From JAFGMQ01 sp036733345 (GTDB lineage Bacteria; Desulfobacterota; DSM-4660; Desulfatiglandales; Desulfatiglandaceae): a stretch of DNA of 29,197 nucleotides. The notes under the pieces were generated by a model. The model saw only the letters and a list, made by a program, of their open reading frames with translations. It did no database searches and had not been told where the DNA came from. Positions within the stretch are counted from its first letter, which is position 1; each line of letters opens with the position of its first letter. The position numbers and the translations under genes were made by a program. Positions 5,877 through 12,827 of the stretch are shown piece by piece. The stretch covers positions 1-29,197 of the forward strand of contig DAINAR010000040.1 in NCBI GenBank assembly GCA_036733345.1. Reading direction: 5' to 3'.

Positions 5877-7688
5877 GTGGAAAAATTCAAACAAACAACC
5901 AGTGACCGTGTAGCGAAATGGCAATCTAACACTCCTGAAGCCTTCCTGCAATGGGTACAGGACATCAAACCCCGTGTATTACAGAACAACCGGTATGAGG
6001 TCTTCCAGCCGACCGAAAGACAGTCACATTTAATTGATCAAATTCTTAAACCGGCTTCTGAACCATCTATTGACACATTAACCTCTGAACCGGTTAACCT
6101 GCCAGTTAAACGCTCCCATAACGCACGTAAAGCCAGGCCGAGCAGGAAGGGTAAAACCCCGGAACCGTCCACAGACCAAATTAAGAGGCAATCCAGCTTC
6201 CAACATAATCTATCCTTATTGATTGAACCCCGGCGACACGGCAAGTCAACATTATTTGCTTTGATATGTCTGTGGCTGTTCACAAGCAGGAAAAATACAA
6301 CTTTACAGGTTTTAGGAAATACAGAAAGCCACACCCGACGTGTCCAGTTCAACACCCTGAAGAAGATCATAAACAACACGCCTTCCTTGTCAAAACTGAT
6401 ACCTGAAAAGAATCAATTTGTTTTTGAAATATTTTTCCCGGCGATGGGGAATGTCCTTCAGATGTCCCCCGGTAACAATCCCTCAACCAGCTTTGGTGAC
6501 CGGTTAGACGTGTTGTGGGTGTCAGATTTACATGCCTGTGCTGATTTACAGCCCTTCAATGCGATGCAAGCCTCTTTGCTGGATTCTCAAGATTCCTTAT
6601 GTTTGATTGATAGTAATGTGGATTCTAAGGGAGGGCCGGTTCATGGAATTCAACTGGAAGCTGAAAACGATGATACTATTTTTTGTCATCATACACAATA
6701 CACTGATTTTGATGATTTTGCAGAACATGCACCTGTCTGGATTGATCGGAAAAAAGCAAAACGATTGCAGAAAACCGTTTTGGAACCTGATTTTCTCAGG
6801 GATATTTTAGGTCAGAGATCGGATGCCGTTAACGCTTTGTTTTCAGGTTCAGTAATAGATGGCTGTAAGAGTTCTTTTAAATGGCCTGTAGAAAACCTTC
6901 AGGCATTAGTCCAGGGCAGAGCATATAAAATCGGATGTGGCTTAGACCGTTCAAAATCTTTGCTGGGTAGTGCTCTTGGCGGTGACAATTCAATAATTAC
7001 AGTTGTGGCAAAAGTAGCCAGTCCAAAAAATGAGGAACCTGAAATTTTTATTATCGACCAAATTAATGCAATCCCAAACACTGCTAATAATATCAAAAAG
7101 ATCATTCTCAATGCCCACAAAAAATATAAAATTGATAACTTAACGCTGGAAGATTATGAAACTATGGATCTTGTCCCATATTTTGAGAGCCAGCGGATTC
7201 CATGCGAAGTTGTTTCACCTCATAGCACAAAACAAAATCAAGTTTTTCCCGAATTATCAAGAATTTCCCGTGAGAATAGATTGTTTTTTCCTGAAGATGC
7301 CTCTGCCTTAGCAGAAGAGATGTCAACGTTCAGTTATCGAAGAGCACCTAGAGGTGAGGGGTTCAGTTTCGGACATAGCACAAAAAAACAACATGATGAT
7401 CGGATTTACTCCCTGGCATGGGCTATTTATTCACTAAGAAGCCAGATAATGAATCTTTACAGCCTAAATTCTGTCAACTGCACCAGCAAACGACCCAACA
7501 AACATCTATGCTTTTTGATGGGCGGGAATCAGGAATTGTTCTGTTCCGAACAATGCGAAGCCTGCCAAATGGTTAAAGAAATGTACATTCAATTTCTCCG
7601 ATATCAGTTTGATTCAGATGTCACCTTACCGGAATTTTTCAAAACTTACGTGAAATTGACCGGAACCAGGGTTTACCAGGCTATTTAA
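5877..7688 (+). CDS. Terminase large subunit (DNA-packaging ATPase/nuclease)
   Basis: This 603-residue protein begins at a GTG with GGAGG 7 bp upstream. After a basic N-terminal region (about 75-105) comes the packaging ATPase with Walker A PRRHGKST (118-125). RLDVLWVSD (Asp217) probably lies at the Walker B position. The C-terminal RNase H-like nuclease has GCGLDRS (Asp357), LEDYE (about 426-429) and KKQHDDRIYSLAWA (Asp507/508), the usual acidic set. A cysteine-rich tail (about 545-565, CSEQCEAC) is unusual. The protein cuts concatemeric DNA and pumps it into proheads. An own large terminase distinguishes this element from classical satellites that borrow the helper's packaging motor. Confidence 0.85.
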   Translation: MEKFKQTTSDRVAKWQSNTPEAFLQWVQDIKPRVLQNNRYEVFQPTERQSHLIDQILKPASEPSIDTLTSEPVNLPVKRSHNARKARPSRKGKTPEPSTDQIKRQSSFQHNLSLLIEPRRHGKSTLFALICLWLFTSRKNTTLQVLGNTESHTRRVQFNTLKKIINNTPSLSKLIPEKNQFVFEIFFPAMGNVLQMSPGNNPSTSFGDRLDVLWVSDLHACADLQPFNAMQASLLDSQDSLCLIDSNVDSKGGPVHGIQLEAENDDTIFCHHTQYTDFDDFAEHAPVWIDRKKAKRLQKTVLEPDFLRDILGQRSDAVNALFSGSVIDGCKSSFKWPVENLQALVQGRAYKIGCGLDRSKSLLGSALGGDNSIITVVAKVASPKNEEPEIFIIDQINAIPNTANNIKKIILNAHKKYKIDNLTLEDYETMDLVPYFESQRIPCEVVSPHSTKQNQVFPELSRISRENRLFFPEDASALAEEMSTFSYRRAPRGEGFSFGHSTKKQHDDRIYSLAWAIYSLRSQIMNLYSLNSVNCTSKRPNKHLCFLMGGNQELFCSEQCEACQMVKEMYIQFLRYQFDSDVTLPEFFKTYVKLTGTRVYQAI

Positions 7689-7690
7689 TC

Positions 7691-7936
7691 ATGTTGGATT
7701 CATTAACTGACAAAAAAAATGAAGGAAATCAAAGAATTTCCTTGACAAACGCAGAAAACAGCAGTATACTAGAGATAAGATGTTTTAATTGTAATAGACT
7801 GCTCTGTACGGGGCATATTCAGGAAGGATTGATAATAATCAAATGCGGGAAGTGCGGAAAACTTATTACAATAGGGGCACAAAATACAACCAGCGCAACC
7901 AGCAATAAGACAACTACTAGTAAGATAAAAATTTAA
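7691..7936 (+). CDS. Com-like small zinc-finger protein
   Basis: This 81-residue protein starts 2 bp after the large terminase stop, without a clear ribosome-binding site, so it is probably translated by coupling. The core ILEIRCFNCNRLLCTG, ending KCGKCGKLI, has Cys31, Cys34, Cys52 and Cys55 in a CX2C-X17-CX2C zinc site. It closely resembles phage Mu Com, an RNA-binding protein that unfolds the mom mRNA start region. The C-terminal 20 residues are Thr/Ser/Lys-rich. No mom-like gene is present. Because the following genes have hairpin leaders, an RNA-binding translational role on the element's own mRNAs is a reasonable hypothesis. A strong promoter lies within its coding sequence. Confidence 0.68.
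   Translation: MLDSLTDKKNEGNQRISLTNAENSSILEIRCFNCNRLLCTGHIQEGLIIIKCGKCGKLITIGAQNTTSATSNKTTTSKIKI
7742..7770 (+). promoter_or_regulatory. Strong sigma-70 promoter inside the com-like gene, driving the head genes
   Basis: TTGACA (7742-7747), 17 bp and TATACT (7765-7770) make a near-consensus promoter. Transcription would start near 7777 and run through the rest of the com-like gene, meet the hairpin at 7958-8002, and then reach portal, scaffold and capsid. Confidence 0.7.
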
Positions 7937-7957
7937 TATAAAAATCAGAGCCCACAC

Positions 7958-8002
7958 AAGAGGCCATTTTGACGGATAAAACCGTTGAGGTGGCCTTTTT
8001 TT
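7958..8002 (+). terminator. Intrinsic terminator/attenuator before the portal gene
   Basis: AAGAGGCCA (7958-7966) pairs with TGGCCTTTT (7991-7999), with GACGG (7971-7975) pairing to CCGTT (7982-7986) inside, and seven T at 7996-8002. It lies 24 bp before the portal start and between the promoter at 7742 and the head genes, so head expression should need read-through or antitermination. The segment TTTTTTTATGCC after it is shared with the attenuator at 760-771. Confidence 0.7.
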
Positions 8003-8025
8003 ATGCCACACGAAGGAAAAATATA

Positions 8026-9360
8026 ATGCTCTGGAACAGTACAGCAAAAACAGTAGTTCAGCAAATGTTACAGGAAGCTCAATATAAGGCGACTGTTGAG
8101 CGGAAGAAAAATGCTCTCAAGGCACTGAATTATTACCATGATCAGCAAATCCCCTATATTGAAGAATTTCTGGAAGCGCACACAGACCCCACCATCTACA
8201 AACCGGTCTTTTTCAATGTGGTTAAAAAAATCATTAATCAATTAAGCATGGTTTACCTTGCTGATGCTAAACGTGAAATTGACGGAACAGATAGGGATAA
8301 AGAAATAAATCTACATATAATTAATTCAACAAACTTGAATTTGAAGATGAAAACTGCCAGCCGATATACTCAGTTATTAAAGACTATTTTGCTTAGGCCG
8401 GTCTGGAGAAAAGGGGATATAGACCTGGATATTCTGACACCCGATCTTGTGGACGTGGTTATTGGTGATACACCCGAAGACATCAAACAAGTTATAGTTA
8501 CCCACTACCCACAGAGCGGAAAAGCGGAAGAAATTACTTACAGCTTATGGAATGCAGACCAGTTTCAGAGGCTTGACTATATAGGCAATGCCATTGAAAC
8601 AGAAGATAATCCATATCATATTATCCCTTTTTTACCTCTATGGGCTAGTTACCCGGCTTTGGGTAGTTTTTGGGCCAGTGGCGGTGATGATCTGCTATCA
8701 GTTCAGGAGGCAATTTTTATGAAATTAACCGATCTGATGCTGGTTTTAGAATATCAGGGATTCGGGATTCCAGTTGCAAAAGGTCTGTCTGATAGTGGAC
8801 GGCTTCAAATAGGGCCGAATTCAGCTATTGAAATTGAAAATCCAGAGGGAAGTTTCAGCTTTGAAAAGTCTAATGCACCCATCGCTCAAATCCTTAGCAG
8901 TATTGAATTCTTAGCTAAAAATTTAGCTATCAGTAATGGTCTATCAGCCGAAAGTATGAGTGTTAAACCTACACAAACCAGTGGCCTATCAAGAATTGCA
9001 GGAAATAGGGAGCTGGAAGAACTTAGACGTGATCAAATCTCTTTATTTGGACGGTATGAAAGACAGTTGTTTGACATGCTCCGTGTAGTCTGGAACACAC
9101 ACAACCCAAATAAAAAAATTAGTGATACAGCAAGACTGAAAATTGACTTTTTCGACCCAAAGCCGGTGATGAGTCCAGACAAGCAAGTTGAATCATGGGA
9201 AAAAGAGCTTGAGATGGGAACAATATCCCGGACTGATATTTTGCAGTTAAAGAACCCTGATCTTTCCAGAGAGGATGCAGAAGCGAAATTAGCTGAAATA
9301 TTAGCAGAAAATAAACAATTTAACAATCCGTCCACTGAGACGTTAAAGCAGAAGGAGTAA
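8026..9360 (+). CDS. Portal protein (SPP1 gp6-like)
   Basis: This 444-residue product starts at the ATG at 8026, preceded by GAAGGA; an earlier in-frame reading passes through the terminator hairpin and is rejected. The overall layout is that of SPP1-type portals: an N-terminal helical region (KKNALKALNYYHDQQIPYIEEFLEAH), a central beta-rich wing with LTPDLVDVVIGDTPEDIKQVIVTHYP, then a long helical stem and a C-terminal segment ISRTDILQLKNPDLSREDAEAKLAEI typical of phage portals. Portals form the ring through which DNA enters the head and to which connectors or tails attach. Next come scaffold and capsid genes, spaced 3 and 76 bp. Confidence 0.75.
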   Translation: MLWNSTAKTVVQQMLQEAQYKATVERKKNALKALNYYHDQQIPYIEEFLEAHTDPTIYKPVFFNVVKKIINQLSMVYLADAKREIDGTDRDKEINLHIINSTNLNLKMKTASRYTQLLKTILLRPVWRKGDIDLDILTPDLVDVVIGDTPEDIKQVIVTHYPQSGKAEEITYSLWNADQFQRLDYIGNAIETEDNPYHIIPFLPLWASYPALGSFWASGGDDLLSVQEAIFMKLTDLMLVLEYQGFGIPVAKGLSDSGRLQIGPNSAIEIENPEGSFSFEKSNAPIAQILSSIEFLAKNLAISNGLSAESMSVKPTQTSGLSRIAGNRELEELRRDQISLFGRYERQLFDMLRVVWNTHNPNKKISDTARLKIDFFDPKPVMSPDKQVESWEKELEMGTISRTDILQLKNPDLSREDAEAKLAEILAENKQFNNPSTETLKQKE

Positions 9361-9363
9361 CAA

Positions 9364-9759
9364 ATGGAACATGAAAAAAACGTAAACGTCGGCGATACAG
9401 ACGAAAATCAGAATTTAGACCAGACCAACAAACCAGGTGACACTCCTGTAAAAAGTGATGAAAATATGATTCCGAAGGCCCGATTTGACCAGCTAAATGA
9501 ACAGAAAAAAGCCGCCCTTTCCGAATTGAAGGAGGTAGCTGATTTACTGACTGAAGATGTTCCAGAAGATTACAGGGATTTAGTGCCGGACTTGGGGCCA
9601 GCACAAAAAATCGCCTGGATTCGGAACGCTATCAAAAAAGGGATTTTTGATAAGCAAGTGAACAATGGTCTGGACACAAGACAACCAATAGGAAAACCAG
9701 CCGTTAATTATGCTGACATGGACGTTCAGCAAAAACTAAGAGCTGGATATAAAACTTAA
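9364..9759 (+). CDS. Probable head scaffold protein
   Basis: This 131-residue protein starts at an ATG with AAGGAG before it, overlapping the end of the portal gene. It is acidic and low in complexity at the N-terminus (about 1-33, Asp/Asn/Glu-rich). IPKARFDQLNEQKKAALSELKEVADLL, which follows in two overlapping pieces, is a start typical of phage scaffold proteins, which assist prohead assembly and leave before packaging. Size and its place between portal and capsid agree. No protease domain is visible here or elsewhere in the element, which suits an SPP1/P22-like head that does not need a maturation protease. Confidence 0.62.
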   Translation: MEHEKNVNVGDTDENQNLDQTNKPGDTPVKSDENMIPKARFDQLNEQKKAALSELKEVADLLTEDVPEDYRDLVPDLGPAQKIAWIRNAIKKGIFDKQVNNGLDTRQPIGKPAVNYADMDVQQKLRAGYKT

Positions 9760-9835
9760 ACATTTTTCAATAATCAAGGGATTTGGGAGCCTCCAGAAGG
9801 CCGGTATTTCGCCTATGATTTAGAGGTAAAATATT

Positions 9836-10777
9836 ATGGCCTTAACACTATTGGAAGCCGCAAAATTAAGAAACAACCCACTCCAACTGGGTGTGATTGA
9901 AACATTTGCCAGGGAGTCAGTTATCCTTGAAATGCTCCCCTTTCTTGAGACTAAATCAGACAGTTATTCATTTAACCGTGAAGCAACACTCGGACGTGCT
10001 GATTTCCGTGCACTGAATGAGGAATACACAGAAGACGTCGGCAAACTGGATAAGGTCACTGAAACACTCACTATCCTAGGCGGGTTCAGTGACGTTGACC
10101 GGGTACTGGTCAAGACCAGTGCTGACAGTATAAACGATGTCAGAGCCATTTATGACACTATGAAGGCAAAAGCCATTGCCCTTAAATATACAAAGACCTT
10201 CGTCAAGGGTGACTGTGAGTCCAGCCCGAAAGAGTTTGACGGTTTGCAGGTTCGTTGCGGTTCCGGTGACCAGTTAATAGCCGCTGGTTCTACCGGTGGC
10301 GGTGATGCTCTATCACTGGCAATCCTTGACCAGGCAATAGATGCCGTGGACGGAAGCCCGGACGTGATATTAATGAATAAGACTATGGCCCGGCGTATGA
10401 GTGTTGGCGCCAGAGCTTCAGCCGTGGCCGGCGACGTTCAGTATACTATTGATCAGTTCGGTAAGAGAGTCACAACATATAATGGAATCAGGATAGGTGT
10501 TGTTGATACCGATGAATCTAACGAACTTATCCTTCCCTTTACTGAAGCATGTCCAGGTGGTGGTGCCGCTACAGGAACATCAATTTACATTGTTAAATTC
10601 GGCTTAGGCACACATGTCTGTGGTCTGGAATGTGGGCCGATCACAGTTGAAGATCTAGGTATACAAAATAATGTCTGTTACAGAACGCTTCAGGAATGGA
10701 TTTGTGGAATGGCATGCTTTCACCCACGAAGTGTTGCAAGGTTGTACGGCATTTCTGATGCCGCTATAACAGCATAA
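9836..10777 (+). CDS. Major capsid protein (HK97 fold)
   Basis: This 313-residue protein starts at an ATG after AGAGGT. The N-terminus MALTLLEAAKLRNNPLQLGVI, SFNREATLGRADFRALNEEY and the central DGLQ, then GGGDALSLAILDQAIDAV and SPDVILMNKTMARRM, match a large family of phage and prophage major capsid proteins of HK97 type. The C-terminal region has several Cys (CGLECG, CYRTLQEWICGMACFHP), more than usual, perhaps for disulfide stabilisation. This is the last recognisable structural gene. No head-tail connector, tail tube, tape measure or fibre gene follows before the terminator at 11307, which is the key observation for calling the element a satellite. Confidence 0.85.
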   Translation: MALTLLEAAKLRNNPLQLGVIETFARESVILEMLPFLETKSDSYSFNREATLGRADFRALNEEYTEDVGKLDKVTETLTILGGFSDVDRVLVKTSADSINDVRAIYDTMKAKAIALKYTKTFVKGDCESSPKEFDGLQVRCGSGDQLIAAGSTGGGDALSLAILDQAIDAVDGSPDVILMNKTMARRMSVGARASAVAGDVQYTIDQFGKRVTTYNGIRIGVVDTDESNELILPFTEACPGGGAATGTSIYIVKFGLGTHVCGLECGPITVEDLGIQNNVCYRTLQEWICGMACFHPRSVARLYGISDAAITA

Positions 10778-10790
10778 AATTAGTTGTTGG

Positions 10791-10965
10791 CATGGGGCCA
10801 CTTGGTCTGGTCTGGCAAACAGTAATTGAGGTTTCTCTCCTTTCCCTCATTTAAGATTATTGTTTGTGACCCCTCTCCGAAAAAGACCGGACTATAAAAC
10901 CTCTCATTTTTGCCATGGTGTGAGGTTCCCTCCGATGGGAAGGCAGTTTTTATGACTGTCTTCCC
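10791..10965 (+). other. Long folded intergenic region after the capsid gene
   Basis: TCTGGTCT (10806-10813) pairs with AGACCGGA (10884-10891). CAAACAGTAAT (10816-10826) pairs with ATTATTGTTTG (10856-10866). TGAGG (10827-10831) pairs with CCTCA (10845-10849). CATGG (10791-10795) can close the whole against CCATG (10913-10917). A second hairpin, GGGAAGGCAGT (10937-10947) with ACTGTCTTCCC (10955-10965), has 11 bp and a 7-base loop. No T-run follows, so this is not an ordinary terminator. It may be a structured small RNA or a control region for the gene at 10999. Confidence 0.6.
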
Positions 10966-10998
10966 TCATTATTCATATCATTATACGGGGCACATATA

Positions 10999-11307
10999 AT
11001 GCATGATGAGACGCAACCATACCGGGATTTCCGGTGTCCTCACTATTTTGACTGTCTGACAAAGGCCGCCAAGAGAAACACAAAATTAATTTGTGCTGGA
11101 TGCCGTAAAAAAATAAAAGCAAAAGTTGAGCTGAAACCTTCAGATATCTATGATGACATAGTGCGAGATGATGCTCTTAGCTGTCTGAAATTGCTTATTG
11201 CTGTATTTTGGCCTGAACTTGACAGCTACAGGCATAGGGGAACCCATCAATACACGAGAGAAAAAGAACAATTCGGTTCTATTGCTGATATAAGATGGAT
11301 GGGCTAA
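10999..11307 (+). CDS. Small Cys4 (zinc-ribbon-like) protein of unknown function
   Basis: This 102-residue protein has an N-terminal Cys cluster: Cys13, His15 and Cys19 in FRCPHYFDCL, then Cys32 and Cys35 in ICAGC, likely a zinc site. A basic helix (RKKIKAK) follows, then a helical region with DALSCLKLLIAVFWPE. I recall similar short Cys4 proteins beside mobile elements in deltaproteobacteria, but know no function. It is the last gene before the terminator and the only one between capsid and integrase module, so it may be a regulator (for example a late activator) or a helper-interaction factor. Its ribosome-binding site (ggggc) is weak. Confidence 0.6.
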   Translation: MHDETQPYRDFRCPHYFDCLTKAAKRNTKLICAGCRKKIKAKVELKPSDIYDDIVRDDALSCLKLLIAVFWPELDSYRHRGTHQYTREKEQFGSIADIRWMG

Positions 11308-11342
11308 AAAAGGCGTGATAATTAAACATCACGCCTTTTTTA
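11307..11342 (+). terminator. Strong terminator at the end of the head operon
   Basis: AAAAAGGCGTGAT (11307-11319) pairs perfectly with ATCACGCCTTTTT (11328-11340) over an 8-nt loop. It begins at the stop codon of the Cys4 gene, can work on both strands, and separates the head operon from the integrase operon. Confidence 0.92.
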
Positions 11343-11417
11343 TCGTATAGGCTTCATTTTTAGACATGGCTTTCACCATCAAGAAAATATTTTTTTTAAA
11401 AAAACTTCAAAAAAAAC

Positions 11418-11446
11418 TTGACTATTATTTACATAAATACTAAAAT
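11418..11446 (+). promoter_or_regulatory. Promoter of the regulator-integrase operon
   Basis: TTGACT (11418-11423), 17 bp and TAAAAT (11441-11446) resemble a sigma-70 promoter, 40 bp before the small gene at 11486. No terminator is seen between the integrase stop and the kinase fragment downstream, so transcripts may continue into host sequence. Confidence 0.65.
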
Positions 11447-11485
11447 GAGTTTAACCATAAATGATAAAAAGGAGGTTTTAAACAA

Positions 11486-11665
11486 ATGAAGGCAATGACA
11501 TTTCACATGGAAGATGACATGCATGCACGTTTAAAAACGGCTGTAGCATTCAGGAAGACAACAGTCAGAAGAGCTTTAAATGAGATGGTTGAGGGGTACG
11601 TTATTCAGGCAGAAAAAATGATGAAATTAAAACTTGAACCAATCAAGAAAAAGAAAGGAGAGTAA
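11486..11665 (+). CDS. Small ribbon-helix-helix protein upstream of the integrase
   Basis: This 59-residue protein starts at an ATG after AAGGAGG (11469-11475). MTFHMEDDMHARLKTAVAFR, then KTTVRRALNEMVEGYV, has the CopG/ParG-like ribbon-helix-helix pattern; the C-terminus is very basic (KKKKGE). The integrase ATG follows 3 bp after its stop and its ribosome-binding site lies inside this gene, so they form one operon. It probably represses the integrase promoter, or acts as an accessory factor in recombination. Confidence 0.72.
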   Translation: MKAMTFHMEDDMHARLKTAVAFRKTTVRRALNEMVEGYVIQAEKMMKLKLEPIKKKKGE

Positions 11666-11668
11666 GTT

Positions 11669-12805
11669 ATGGCAGTAAAAGTCAGAGAGAAAGTTAAAGG
11701 TTCCGGTGTGTGGTGGGTTTTTGTTGATCATAGAGGCAAACGTAAAGCTAAAAAGATCGGCACTGACAAGAAATTTGCTATTGATATTGCTAAAAAAATT
11801 GAGGCAAAATTGACCCTGGGTGATCTAAACATCAATGAATTTAACAAGAAATGCCCGACGTTAAAAGAGTATGCCAGGAAGTGGTTAGCAATGCCTCATA
11901 AGCGAAGGGAAGGAACACAAGCCAATTATACCCTATCACTGGAAAAGCATGTTTTACCAGTAATAGGTGATAAAGAATTGAAGGATATCAAGCAGAAAGA
12001 CCTGAAAGAATTCTTTAATAATCTGCAAATTAAAGGCATGGCAACCAATAATTTTAAAAATATCAAAGCACCTCTGAATCAAATCTTTAAAGAGGCTGTT
12101 ACAGATGAAATCATACAACAGAACCCATTAACAGGCATGACCTTCAGCAACAAACGAAATATAAAGATACAACCATTGACAGAAGAACAAGCTATCATCT
12201 TATTAGATCAAATAAGAGAGTATGATATTACTTTATATCCACATTTTTTGACCCTGCTTAGTACGGGAGTCAGAATTGGTGAATTGTGCGGTTTAAAATG
12301 GGGGGATATAGATTTTGATAATCGTTTTCTGACAGTGGAAAGACAAGTTAGCCGTGGTCAAATAAACCCCACTAAAAATGGTAAAAGCCGAAAAATAGAC
12401 ATGCCAACACATTTAGTTGAAACATTAAAGGTATTAAAAACTGAAAGGAAAAAAGATTCTTTAAAAAATGGGAGGCCTTTCTGTGACTGGGTGTTTACGT
12501 TTAATGGACGTGACCCGATAACAACCCGAATGATAAAAATTGCTTTAGATACCTGTCTGGAAAAGGCAGAACTACCACACATGAGAGTTCATGATTTGAG
12601 GCATTCATACGCAACTATCAGAATAGTAAAGGGTGACAATATTGCTGATGTATCATATCAGATGGGCCACAGTTCAATTAATATTACAATAGACACATAT
12701 ACAACCTGGATTCCGGGTAAATTTAAAGACCAGGTTAATAATTTGTTTTCGCAACCAGCCGCAACTAAAACGCAACCAGACAAAATAGCTGAAGTTAATA
12801 TTTAA
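11669..12805 (+). CDS. int: Tyrosine-recombinase integrase
   Basis: This 378-residue protein has an N-terminal arm-binding-type domain (about 1-55), a SAM-like core-binding domain (about 65-160) and a catalytic domain with Arg202 (TGVRIGELC), Lys near 236-239 (TKNGKSRKI), His308 and Arg311 (HDLRHSYAT), His334 (MGHSS) and Tyr344 (TYTTW). The full active-site set is present, so it should be active. It ends 34 bp before the right core, the usual place for an integrase next to its attachment site. It would join the element to CATATTAA within the receiver part of the host kinase gene. This is unusual, since many integrases choose tRNA genes. Confidence 0.93.
   Translation: MAVKVREKVKGSGVWWVFVDHRGKRKAKKIGTDKKFAIDIAKKIEAKLTLGDLNINEFNKKCPTLKEYARKWLAMPHKRREGTQANYTLSLEKHVLPVIGDKELKDIKQKDLKEFFNNLQIKGMATNNFKNIKAPLNQIFKEAVTDEIIQQNPLTGMTFSNKRNIKIQPLTEEQAIILLDQIREYDITLYPHFLTLLSTGVRIGELCGLKWGDIDFDNRFLTVERQVSRGQINPTKNGKSRKIDMPTHLVETLKVLKTERKKDSLKNGRPFCDWVFTFNGRDPITTRMIKIALDTCLEKAELPHMRVHDLRHSYATIRIVKGDNIADVSYQMGHSSINITIDTYTTWIPGKFKDQVNNLFSQPAATKTQPDKIAEVNI
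12751..12778 (+). repeat. GCAACC motifs near attR (possible integrase arm sites)
   Basis: GCAACCA (12751-12757), GCAACT (12761-12766) and GCAACCA (12772-12778) lie within the last codons of the integrase gene, 62-96 bp inside the right core. They match motifs at a similar distance inside the left core. Because they code for the integrase C-terminus, they could also be coincidental. Confidence 0.28.
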
Positions 12806-12827
12806 TGATATTAATAGGTTATGGATT

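Noticed and set aside
6038..6379. Minus-strand open frame opposite the terminase Walker A region.
   Set aside because: It is antisense to a conserved terminase domain, with no ribosome-binding site or known family.
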